Shown here one piece after another: positions 44,802 to 52,612 of a DNA stretch of 64,000 bases; the first letter of the stretch is position 1, and every line of letters starts with the position of its first letter. Position numbers and translations under genes: made by a program. The stretch lies in contig NZ_FTOJ01000001.1 in NCBI RefSeq assembly GCF_900156685.1, positions 186,001-250,000 of the forward strand, written 5' to 3'. Under the pieces are notes generated by a model, which saw only the letters and a program-made list of their open reading frames with translations, did no database searches and was not told the DNA's origin. The stretch comes from Chryseobacterium piscicola (GTDB lineage Bacteria; Bacteroidota; Bacteroidia; Flavobacteriales; Weeksellaceae).

Positions 44802-46112
44802 TTACTTTTTTTTCTCCATTATTTCTCTTATTTTTTTGTCTTCCCAAGACTTTCCAATAGCAAAAACACTCATGCCATGACCTATAACGCCGATCCCCCA
44901 ACCCATTAATGGCCAGTAAAACCATAGTTGTTTCGGTGAAGTAATGAGATTTAAAATAATTAGAAAAATAGTAACAATTACATAACTGATGAGGTTTGAG
45001 TAAAAACTTTTCAGTTCCTTTACTCTTTTATGAGCTCTTTCGTAAGCAAGATTATCGTTTTCTGGTTTTGGCTTTTCTGCCAAAGGTTTCTCTTCCAAAA
45101 CCGGAAGCTTTACTTTAAAATAGTCTTCAGATTTTTCTATAAAAACATTCCTTTTAGTTAAAAGGGCGTAGCGTTGAACAATATTGGCCAAGCCAATTCC
45201 TGCGCTTTCTCTAAGCTGTTCTCTAGCCTGAAGATTATTTTCTATGCAAAGACAATCATTTTGGGTAAAAATAGTGATGATTAATGGTTTGGATGAGGTT
45301 GCAAAATTATGTTTGATGCAATTTTCTAAAAGCAACTGCAATGAAAGCGGAACAACAAATTTTCGAAGGTCATTTTCGCTCACATTAAATTCAAAATCTA
45401 CGCTGTCTTCAAATCTTGTTTTCAATAATTCGCAGTAGGTTTTGGCAAAATCAATCTCATCCTGGATGGTTACCAATTCTTTGTCTTTTTGTTCCAGAAC
45501 ATATCTGTAAATCTTAGACATAGAAGAGGTAAACTTCTGTGCCTGTTTAGGATTTTCATCAATTAATGAACTTAGAACGTTGAGAGAATTAAAAAGAAAA
45601 TGAGGATCGAGCTGGTTTTTTAAGCTTTCAAATTGTGCATTGGCAGATTTTGCGATGAGTTTTTGCTCTACGACTTCTTTTTTAGACGTTTTTTTCAGCT
45701 CATCCATAAAACCTTTCGCATGGAGAAAAGCAGAAATCAATAGGGCAACATTGATGGTAAACCAATTGATGAAATTATACCTTCCCGTAAAATATTCTTG
45801 CGTGGTTGCCGCTTTTTGAAAGACCACAAAATTCATATAATTACAAAAATAAACCAAGACAGTATTGGTAATCAAAATAACAATAATGCTTATTATACCT
45901 CTCTTTGTAGTAGCTTCAGACCAAGGGAATTTTTTATTGAGATAATCGTTAATCAAGCCATTTCCTGCTCCCAAAAAAAAGGAATACATAAATGAAATGA
46001 GTACAGTAAGCATGAAGTTTTCTATTGTTTTCTCATTTGTAAATGCCAAAAAGAAAAACATTGATGTTCCCAGAGAAATCCATGCTAAAGTGATAAAATT
46101 CTTGCGTTTCAT
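44802..46112 (-). CDS. LytS-type histidine kinase with C-terminal 2TM domain
   Basis: The 436-residue protein has four hydrophobic segments in residues 5-135, a coiled region, and a His_kinase/HATPase core: phospho-acceptor His171 in LDPHFLFNSLNVLSSL, and the N box in LLLENCIKHN (Asn264, Asn269), followed by GIGLANIVQRY. Residues about 355-436 form an appended 2TM domain nearly identical in layout to the small protein at 44324. The usual kinase in this family ends after the ATPase domain, so the extra domain would place the C-terminus in the membrane next to the catalytic core. Its partner is presumably the LytTR regulator, although a terminator separates them. Confidence 0.9.
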   Translation of the reverse strand: MKRKNFITLAWISLGTSMFFFLAFTNEKTIENFMLTVLISFMYSFFLGAGNGLINDYLNKKFPWSEATTKRGIISIIVILITNTVLVYFCNYMNFVVFQKAATTQEYFTGRYNFINWFTINVALLISAFLHAKGFMDELKKTSKKEVVEQKLIAKSANAQFESLKNQLDPHFLFNSLNVLSSLIDENPKQAQKFTSSMSKIYRYVLEQKDKELVTIQDEIDFAKTYCELLKTRFEDSVDFEFNVSENDLRKFVVPLSLQLLLENCIKHNFATSSKPLIITIFTQNDCLCIENNLQAREQLRESAGIGLANIVQRYALLTKRNVFIEKSEDYFKVKLPVLEEKPLAEKPKPENDNLAYERAHKRVKELKSFYSNLISYVIVTIFLIILNLITSPKQLWFYWPLMGWGIGVIGHGMSVFAIGKSWEDKKIREIMEKKK

Positions 46113-46155
46113 AATCTAATTTGAAGCTTAATAAAAGCGGCGTTCATAAAAGTAA

Positions 46156-46809
46156 CTATTGTTTTGCTGAGGTCTGAGCGATAAAATATTCTGCTTCTGC
46201 CTTTCCCCAATTAGGATCCAATGCAGTTTTTGGTTTGAATGAATTGAATTTTTCTAAAGCCAATTTAAAAAGCTCCATTCCTTTGGTTTTACTTCCGCCA
46301 TATTGCTCAGGTGTAAAATAGATGTCTTCGGCTTTAATTAAGATCACTCTTGGGTTGTTAGGATTTAATTCTTCAGCTTTAGTCAGCATTTCGCCGGCTT
46401 TCATTCCGTACTTCATATATCTTTCCATTGGGTTGACCATCATTTTCAGAGAGTAAACCATTTTCTGAAGTAAATAAATTTCAGAATTGTTCGCATCTAC
46501 CGCCATAGCCAGATCTACAAACTTCTGTGCGTTGTCTGCGGTCTCATCAAGCTGATCAAGTTTTCCCTCTCGCATCATCACTCTTCCTTTCTGAATGTGA
46601 GATAGTGCGGTGTAGTAATTGGGAAGCCATTTATCTGTCTCTTTCACCGAAATTCTCTGAAAATCATTCGCAAGAGCGTTGAACTCTTCAGCGGTTTTGC
46701 AGGTTTCAATTTTGGTGATTTTTTCTGTCATCACTTTTTCATAAGTGGTTTGTGCAGCAACATTTAAACTTAACAGACCTAAAGCGATGCTTAAAAGTAA
46801 TTTTTTCAT
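46156..46809 (-). CDS. Secreted TPR-like protein of unknown function
   Basis: The 217-residue protein has a signal peptide (1-19, ending NVAAQ) and a helical body of about four helix pairs with TPR-like features (YYTALSHIQKGRVM, AEELNPNNPRVILIKAEDIYF). It lies 36 bases after the TonB-dependent receptor on the same strand, so the two probably form an operon controlled by the shared box. I infer a periplasmic partner of that receptor; function unknown. Confidence 0.75.
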   Translation of the reverse strand: MKKLLLSIALGLLSLNVAAQTTYEKVMTEKITKIETCKTAEEFNALANDFQRISVKETDKWLPNYYTALSHIQKGRVMMREGKLDQLDETADNAQKFVDLAMAVDANNSEIYLLQKMVYSLKMMVNPMERYMKYGMKAGEMLTKAEELNPNNPRVILIKAEDIYFTPEQYGGSKTKGMELFKLALEKFNSFKPKTALDPNWGKAEAEYFIAQTSAKQ

Positions 46810-46845
46810 GATATTTTTATTTAAAAGTTAAATATAATTGATTTT

Positions 46846-49077
46846 CTAAAGATTGTTATTGATGGCATTTTCGGATTTGTCTACCCCAAAGCTGATGAAC
46901 ATTCCCACGAAAACAAATGTGTTGATAGGTGGAACCACCGCTGATTTGAAATTTCCGTTGGATGAAAAATTGTATCCGTAAATATTATTTCTGCCTAAAA
47001 CATTAGACAGGCTCACCACAAAAATAGTGAAAGCTTTAGCATCTTTTTTACCAATATTTGGCAGATAGTTAAAGCTTAAATTTAATGAACTAAAATCTTT
47101 CAAACTGCCTTCATTTCGAATGATATTCTCTCCGTTATTGCTTGCAATATCATAATAAGGTCGTCCTTTAGCATAATTAAATGAAAGATTGGTTCCGAAT
47201 TTCAATTTAGGAAAAAACCTTTTTGCAACTACAGAAACGGTGTGCTCAGAAGCAAAACCGGGCTTTAGACTCATGGGATAATTTAAAAAATCTCGTTTTG
47301 AATCTAAATAAGAATAGCTAATCCAATAGTCGATGTTTTCAAAAGTTTTTTTATCTCTGAAAAAGAATTCAGCTCCTTTAGCAAAGCCATTTCCATTATT
47401 GTTGATTGCGGTTTGTAGAGGTTGACTTTGCCCCGGAATATTGGTGATATTCTGAACTTTTATCAAATCATCATATTTTTTGTAGAAAACTTCTAATCTC
47501 AAACTTCGTCTGTCTGTATTTCTTTGAAGCTGAAAAATATAATGTTGAGACTGCTGAAAATCTAGTTTTGAAGGCGAGTTGATGTATTTGCTTTCAGGGT
47601 TTTGATGAAATATTCCGTAAGCGAGGGAGGTAGTCCAATCTTTTGCCAAACGATATGCAATAGCAAATCTTGGTGCAAAATTACCAGCTTTTAAAAATGA
47701 AGAATACTCGGCTCTTGCGCCAACTTTAGCTGAAAATCTGTTGCTGAAACCCAAATCTGTTTCTACAAATGCAGAAGAAATTAAATCAGAGTAATTTTTG
47801 TTGATTTCTGCAACAGAAAGTTCTTCTTTTGCATAATTGAGTTCAAAACCACCACGTATAGCACTAATTCTGTTTATTTTTCTTTCTAAGACAGCTTTGA
47901 AGTTTAAGTAATTTCCGTCATTCAGTAACCGTGTTTTGCTGGATTGTAAAGAGTTGCTTTCTGTGGCAAAGTGTAAATCTGAACGGTTAAACGAATAAGA
48001 TGTTCCTAAGTTTAGCATATATCTTCCGAATTTCTGACGATAAGAAAGTGTTTGAAAAGTATTTTTTCCTTTTAAATTCACCAAAGAATTTTCGTATTCT
48101 GGTTCTACACTAGGCATTTTTACGCCCATTGCATCGGTATTATACATGCCGTAGTATTTTATAAAGCCGCCAGATTTTGTTTTAATTCTAAAGTTGGCAT
48201 CGCCATTAAACCCATTGGGTGGCTCGTTGAAATTGGTGTTGAAACGAAAAACATCCTGCATTGGTTTTAAATTAGAATATCCTGCACTTGCACCATAAGA
48301 ATACGTTTTTTCATCATTTACCTTTTGAAAAGAAGCGTTTAAAAATAGGGGTGCAACACCAAAATCATAAGAAGACCGATCGGGAAGATCTACACTTTCC
48401 AGCATTAATGCTCCTGAAAGCGCTTGTCCGTACAACGCAGAATATCCACCACTAGAGAATATATTTCCTTTGAAAAGCGAAGTATTAAATCTATCTCTTC
48501 CAGCAATACCCGGAACAGAATTGGAAAAATAATTGTTGATTAAACTTCCATCCATAAAAATTTTAGCCTCAGAACCTGTTCCTCCACGGATGAAAAGTCC
48601 TTCTGTTTCACCTACTTTCTGTACTCCCGGTAGAAAATTTAGAGCCGATGAAACCTGGCCGTCGGCTCCGGCAGTAGTATAAATATCTAAAGGAGAAAGC
48701 AGAGCTGTCGCTCTATTTTTGTCGCTGGCTTCAATAGAACCTGCGGTAATTACCACAGCATCAATCTCACTGATTTGTTCTTTTAAATCAATTGTTAATG
48801 TAATCTCTTTATTTTCAATCTGAATATTTTTTTCGTTATCCACATATTTTTCATGAGTAAACTGTAGAATATGATTGCCTTTCTCTGTGGTTTCGAAAGA
48901 AAAATTCCCTTCGCTGTCGGAAGTTGTTCCGTCGTAAGTATCTTTTAGAGTAATATTTACCTGAGGTATACCTTTGTTTTTATAGTTTACTTTTCCTGAA
49001 ATCGTTATTTGAGAGGATGCAGAAATGAATAGAAATGTAAAACTAAAAAGAAGTAATCTGAGAGAGAAGGTTTTCAT
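46846..49077 (-). CDS. TonB-dependent outer-membrane receptor
   Basis: I start at the ATG at 49077 (743 residues, MKTFSLRLLLF, a signal peptide). The longer frame from 49149 begins upstream of the predicted promoter -7 box. After the signal come a carboxypeptidase-regulatory-like domain (about 25-105: ISGKVNYKNKGIPQVNI), a plug domain (about 110-225, with ATALLSPLDIYTTAGADG and GLFIRGGTGSEAKIFMDG) and a beta-barrel to the end. It imports an unknown substrate using TonB/ExbBD energy. There is no SusD-like partner. Confidence 0.9.
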   Translation of the reverse strand: MKTFSLRLLLFSFTFLFISASSQITISGKVNYKNKGIPQVNITLKDTYDGTTSDSEGNFSFETTEKGNHILQFTHEKYVDNEKNIQIENKEITLTIDLKEQISEIDAVVITAGSIEASDKNRATALLSPLDIYTTAGADGQVSSALNFLPGVQKVGETEGLFIRGGTGSEAKIFMDGSLINNYFSNSVPGIAGRDRFNTSLFKGNIFSSGGYSALYGQALSGALMLESVDLPDRSSYDFGVAPLFLNASFQKVNDEKTYSYGASAGYSNLKPMQDVFRFNTNFNEPPNGFNGDANFRIKTKSGGFIKYYGMYNTDAMGVKMPSVEPEYENSLVNLKGKNTFQTLSYRQKFGRYMLNLGTSYSFNRSDLHFATESNSLQSSKTRLLNDGNYLNFKAVLERKINRISAIRGGFELNYAKEELSVAEINKNYSDLISSAFVETDLGFSNRFSAKVGARAEYSSFLKAGNFAPRFAIAYRLAKDWTTSLAYGIFHQNPESKYINSPSKLDFQQSQHYIFQLQRNTDRRSLRLEVFYKKYDDLIKVQNITNIPGQSQPLQTAINNNGNGFAKGAEFFFRDKKTFENIDYWISYSYLDSKRDFLNYPMSLKPGFASEHTVSVVAKRFFPKLKFGTNLSFNYAKGRPYYDIASNNGENIIRNEGSLKDFSSLNLSFNYLPNIGKKDAKAFTIFVVSLSNVLGRNNIYGYNFSSNGNFKSAVVPPINTFVFVGMFISFGVDKSENAINNNL

Positions 49078-49096
49078 TAGCTGGTAATTTTTGATG

Positions 49097-49104
49097 TAAA
49101 AATA
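49097..49104 (-). promoter_or_regulatory. -7 element of the TonB-dependent receptor gene
   Basis: Reads TATTTTTA on the minus strand (one change from TAnnTTTG), 20 bases from the ATG at 49077. Its distance from the shared regulatory box is within one base of that in the 2TM/LytTR promoter. Confidence 0.45.
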
Positions 49105-49123
49105 CACAGTTCGTGTAATGATT

Positions 49124-49175
49124 TCAATTAAATTACACCGAATGGTCAATTTTAGTCTCTGAACGGCATTTTTAA
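49124..49175 (-). promoter_or_regulatory. Candidate LytTR site before the TonB-dependent receptor
   Basis: In plus-strand reading, half-site GAATGGTCAATTTTA (49140) is followed exactly 21 bp later by GAACGGCATTTTTA (49161). The same block occurs before the 2TM/LytTR operon at 44698-44742, collinear and without gaps. A separate imperfect inverted repeat (TTCGTGTAAT 49110-49119 with ATTACACCGAA 49132-49142) overlaps its promoter-proximal end. Confidence 0.6.
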
Positions 49176-49284
49176 TTTTATCTTCAATTCAATTAAGATT
49201 TTTGTAAAGAAGCTTAGGATGGTTAACTATTCACAAGTTTATTTTAATTGTTTATTTAAGATCTTGAATGATTTTGATATAAAT

Positions 49285-49317
49285 AATAAATGCCGACATT
49301 TTCTGTCGGCATTTATT
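49285..49317 (-). terminator. msrA terminator
   Basis: AATAAATGCCGACA (49285-49298) pairs perfectly with TGTCGGCATTTATT (49304-49317). It directly abuts the msrA stop codon. Confidence 0.9.
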
Positions 49318-49872
49318 TTAGTTTTCAGTTATTAACCCCAATTCTCCAAAGTGTTTTTTAAACTTCTGAATCTTTGGTCCTACTACTGCGCTGCAATACG
49401 GCTGAGTAGGATTTACATTGTAATACCCTTGGTGGTATTGTTCTGCGGGATAAAATTTTTCGGCAGGCGAAAGTTCTGTCACATAAGTTCCGTTCCATCT
49501 TCCAGAATCTTGTGAGTGTTTAATTGCTTTTTCGGCTTTTGCTTTTTCAGCTTCATCTTTGTAATAAACTACAGATCTGTATTGCGTTCCGATGTCATTT
49601 CCTTGTCTGTTCAGTTGTGTGGGATCATGCAAAAAGAAAAACACATCCATCAACTGCTCATAAGAAATTACATGTGGGTCATAGGTAAGCTGTACTACCT
49701 CGGCATGTCCGGTTTCTCCGGTACAAACTTCTTCATAAGTTGGGTTTTCTTTATGTCCTCCAGAATATCCTGAAACAGCAGATTCTACACCTTTCAGCAT
49801 ATTGAAACAGCTTTCTACACACCAGAAGCATCCTCCTCCAAAAGTTATTTGTTCAAATTGATTTGTATCCAT
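49318..49872 (-). CDS. msrA: Peptide-methionine (S)-S-oxide reductase
   Basis: It repairs oxidised methionine in proteins. The 184-residue enzyme has GCFWC at 14-18 with catalytic Cys15, the GYSGGHKENPTYEEVCTGETGHAEVV block split across residues 35-60, and DPTQLNRQGNDIGTQYRS. These are full MsrA hallmarks. No MsrB is attached. A strong terminator follows. Confidence 0.95.
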   Translation of the reverse strand: MDTNQFEQITFGGGCFWCVESCFNMLKGVESAVSGYSGGHKENPTYEEVCTGETGHAEVVQLTYDPHVISYEQLMDVFFFLHDPTQLNRQGNDIGTQYRSVVYYKDEAEKAKAEKAIKHSQDSGRWNGTYVTELSPAEKFYPAEQYHQGYYNVNPTQPYCSAVVGPKIQKFKKHFGELGLITEN

Positions 49873-50227
49873 TTTTATTGAATCTTATTTAAATTTAAAA
49901 AGCTTTTAAAAGCGTATCAAAATTAGGGAAAATCTTAGCAAACGGAGCTTTTTTAAGTAGTGATTTGATAAATAACTGCGATATAAAATAAACATCAAAA
50001 TAAATGATGCAAGTAAAATCTAGAATTGTGCCTACTTACTTGAAATATCTTAGTGTAATAAATTATAATCTGTGATGACGTGATTTCTAAACTCACTTCT
50101 AAGGTTAAAAATTCTGGCAAATAGACGGCAGGGTTGATGCCTAAGAACTTATTAAAGGTCATTTAAACAAATAAAGCATCCCTAGAAAGGATGCTTTACA
50201 ATGTATCATTTAAATTTTTTAAAAAAA
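49873..50227. other. 355-bp intergenic region
   Basis: AT-rich, no coding potential recognised on either strand. The part near 50228 contains the terminator of the ROK kinase gene. No clear promoter was recognised for msrA. Confidence 0.5.
50173..50197 (-). terminator. ROK kinase gene terminator
   Basis: AAAGCATCC (50173-50181) pairs with GGATGCTTT (50189-50197), 31 bases after the stop; the T tract on the minus strand is short. Confidence 0.65.
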
Positions 50228-51193
50228 CTATTTTTCCCAAACCAAGGCGCTGGCACCTAAAATGGCAGCATCAGCTTCATCCAGCTCGCTAAAAACTAAT
50301 CTTACTTTGTTTCTAAAAATAGGAAGAAGGTTTCTTTCCATGTGAAGTTTTGCGGGTTTTAAGATGAAATCTCCGGCTTTTATTACTCCGCCAAATAGTA
50401 AAATAGCTTCAGGTGAAGAAAACATTACAAAATTGGCCAAAGCTTCACCCAATTTCTGACCGGTATATCTGAATACTTCTATAGCAACTGGGTCTTGTTT
50501 TAAAGCACATTCGTGCACTGTTTTAGAGTTAATGATTTCTTCGGGGTATTGATTCAGCATAGAATCCGGGAACTCTGCACGCATTTTTTTTGCAGTAATG
50601 GCAATTCCTGTGGCAGATGCGTAAGATTCTAAACTTCCTTCAGAGCCTGTGCTCCAGTGTTTTCTGCCTCCAGGTTTTACGATGGTATGACCCAATTCTC
50701 CGGCAAAACCGTCGCTACCGTAGATTAAGTGTCCACCAGAAACAATTCCACTTCCTACCCCGGTTCCTAAAGTAATCATAATGAAATCTTTCATGCCTCT
50801 TGCTGCGCCGTACATCATTTCGCCAAGAGCTGCTGCGTTGGCATCATTAGTCATTTTGCAAGGCTGACCAAATTTCGCAGTTATTAAATTTGCAAATTGA
50901 ATTACGCCTTTCCAAGGAAGGTTGGGGGCAAGCTCAATAGTTCCTCTGTAATAGTTTGCATTGGGTGCTCCTACACCAATTCCTTCAATTCCGCTTTCAC
51001 AATACTCTTCAATCATGGGCTGAATTTGCTCATGGAGAGCATCAACAAAAGCTTCAGGCGTGCTGTATTGGTCGGTTGGTATAGAACCTTTAGTTAAAAT
51101 CTGACCTCTGTGATTCACAAGACCAAATTTAGTATTGGTTCCACCGATATCGATACCTAGTGCAACCTGTTTTGACAAATCTACTACTGACAT
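50228..51193 (-). CDS. ROK-family glucokinase
   Basis: The 321-residue sugar kinase has the ATP phosphate motif LGIDIGGTNTKFGLV near residues 12-26, the ROK-type ITLGTGVGSGIVSGG and ELGHTIVKPGG blocks, and the C-terminal LLFGGVIKAGD. It would phosphorylate glucose or a related hexose with ATP. The usual ROK zinc motif CxCGxxGCxE is replaced by HWSTGSEGSLESYASATG, so this subgroup lacks the cysteines. No DNA-binding domain, so a kinase and not a repressor. Confidence 0.88.
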   Translation of the reverse strand: MSVVDLSKQVALGIDIGGTNTKFGLVNHRGQILTKGSIPTDQYSTPEAFVDALHEQIQPMIEEYCESGIEGIGVGAPNANYYRGTIELAPNLPWKGVIQFANLITAKFGQPCKMTNDANAAALGEMMYGAARGMKDFIMITLGTGVGSGIVSGGHLIYGSDGFAGELGHTIVKPGGRKHWSTGSEGSLESYASATGIAITAKKMRAEFPDSMLNQYPEEIINSKTVHECALKQDPVAIEVFRYTGQKLGEALANFVMFSSPEAILLFGGVIKAGDFILKPAKLHMERNLLPIFRNKVRLVFSELDEADAAILGASALVWEK

Positions 51194-51266
51194 TTTCTTA
51201 TTGTATAATTTCGAGGGACTAAATTTATAAAAAAGATTGTATTAATAGTTATCAAACCTATTTTAT

Positions 51267-52481
51267 TTATGAGGTCATATTGTTTTTTCGTTTTTTTCTT
51301 CGTCCCCACCAAATTAAAAACCCAGTAAGTGGAAGTGAAGCACAAATTAAACTTACAATAAAGGCAATTATTTTTGTTGGTAACCCTAAAATAGAACCTA
51401 CGTGAATATCGTAATTGGCTGCAACTGTTTTTTCGCCAAAATTTTTGTCTTCGTGGTTGTAAGTATGCAAAAGCTCGCCCGAGTTCTCATCAAAAATCAA
51501 ACTGCTGTTTTTGTGATAAGAGTAGGAGAGGTGTTTTACGAATACCGAGAAATTTGGATGTTCGTGATCATCCATGTGCGGGTGTCCCAAATCGATAGAG
51601 AAACCGTATGAGCTTGGATATTTTGTATGTACTGTTGAAATTACTCTGTCTAAAGTAGTTTCGGTTCGGGCTTCAATGGGAGCTTTGTTTTTAATATTAG
51701 AAAAATCTGGATATTCTGTTTTCCCCCCAGAGAAAATAAAGTACATCATGGTTTGAACTACAAAAAAGGCATAAAATAAGCCTGTAATTGAAAATATCAA
51801 TGCAAAAATAGAGACATAGAAACCGAGGATGTTGTGAAGATCATAATTTTTTCTCTTCCAGCTTTTGATATTTTTCCATTTGAATGAAAAACGTTGTTTT
51901 GCTGCTGCTTTGTTCTTTGGCCACCAGAGAATAATTCCTGAAATAAGCATAATAACGAAGATAATAACGGGAATTCCCACTACATATTTCCCCCAATCCT
52001 GCTTGAGTAGAAAGCTCCAGTGGATGCATTTTACTATTTGAAAAAAGCCGTTTTTCTCATCAAATACTTTTAAAACCTTTCCTGTATACGGATTTACGTA
52101 GGCTGATTTGTAGATAGGAAATTCTTCAAAATAATTCCACGCATTAGTATTGTGCTCGTACCAGTAGAACTGATAAGTCATTTTTTTATCTATAGGAATG
52201 TTGACCCAATGAATTATGTATTTTTCTTTTACTTGTTCATCTACCATTTTTTCTAAAGAACGAATAGGCAACACTTGCTTTTGAGCAATATTTACTTCTT
52301 TATGATAGATTACTTCTTTTCGCGTGAAATTTTCTACTTCATCCTTAAAAACGAATAAAGTTCCGGTTATTGATACTATAAAGATTATAAGGCCAACAGA
52401 CAACCCGAGCCAGAGATGTAGCTTACCTGTCCATTTTTTGAATAAGCGTGGTTTATTTTTGTTTGGATGTTTTTTCGTCAT
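51267..52481 (-). CDS. PepSY-domain membrane protein, siderophore-associated
   Basis: The 404-residue protein has four membrane segments (about 22-45, 167-190, 214-237 and 365-395) with PepSY-type domains between them: the pattern of PepSY-TM proteins found beside siderophore receptors and often proposed as ferric-siderophore reductases. Conserved His residues lie in GKLHLWLGL, CIHWSFLL and YDLHNILG, suited to heme binding. It lies 131 bases downstream of the siderophore receptor on the same strand. Confidence 0.85.
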   Translation of the reverse strand: MTKKHPNKNKPRLFKKWTGKLHLWLGLSVGLIIFIVSITGTLFVFKDEVENFTRKEVIYHKEVNIAQKQVLPIRSLEKMVDEQVKEKYIIHWVNIPIDKKMTYQFYWYEHNTNAWNYFEEFPIYKSAYVNPYTGKVLKVFDEKNGFFQIVKCIHWSFLLKQDWGKYVVGIPVIIFVIMLISGIILWWPKNKAAAKQRFSFKWKNIKSWKRKNYDLHNILGFYVSIFALIFSITGLFYAFFVVQTMMYFIFSGGKTEYPDFSNIKNKAPIEARTETTLDRVISTVHTKYPSSYGFSIDLGHPHMDDHEHPNFSVFVKHLSYSYHKNSSLIFDENSGELLHTYNHEDKNFGEKTVAANYDIHVGSILGLPTKIIAFIVSLICASLPLTGFLIWWGRRKKRKNNMTS

Positions 52482-52561
52482 GAAGCTGTAAGTTGAAGAA
52501 AAATAATATTTTGTTTTTTTTTAGATAAAATACAATTAGCAAATAGTTTTCTCTAAAGTAA

Positions 52562-52593
52562 ATCTGCCAAGCTACATGCGCAGTTTGGCAGAT
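52562..52593 (-). terminator. Hairpin after the siderophore receptor gene
   Basis: ATCTGCCAA (52562-52570) pairs with TTGGCAGAT (52585-52593), 19 bases after the receptor stop. The T tract is weak, so some readthrough into the PepSY gene is possible. Confidence 0.55.
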
Positions 52594-52612
52594 ATTATTC
52601 TTGAATGTTTTA

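Noticed and set aside
46846..49077. SusC-type polysaccharide utilisation locus
   Set aside because: No SusD-like gene, no glycoside hydrolases; the receptor has a plug and barrel of ordinary size and lies in a signalling locus.
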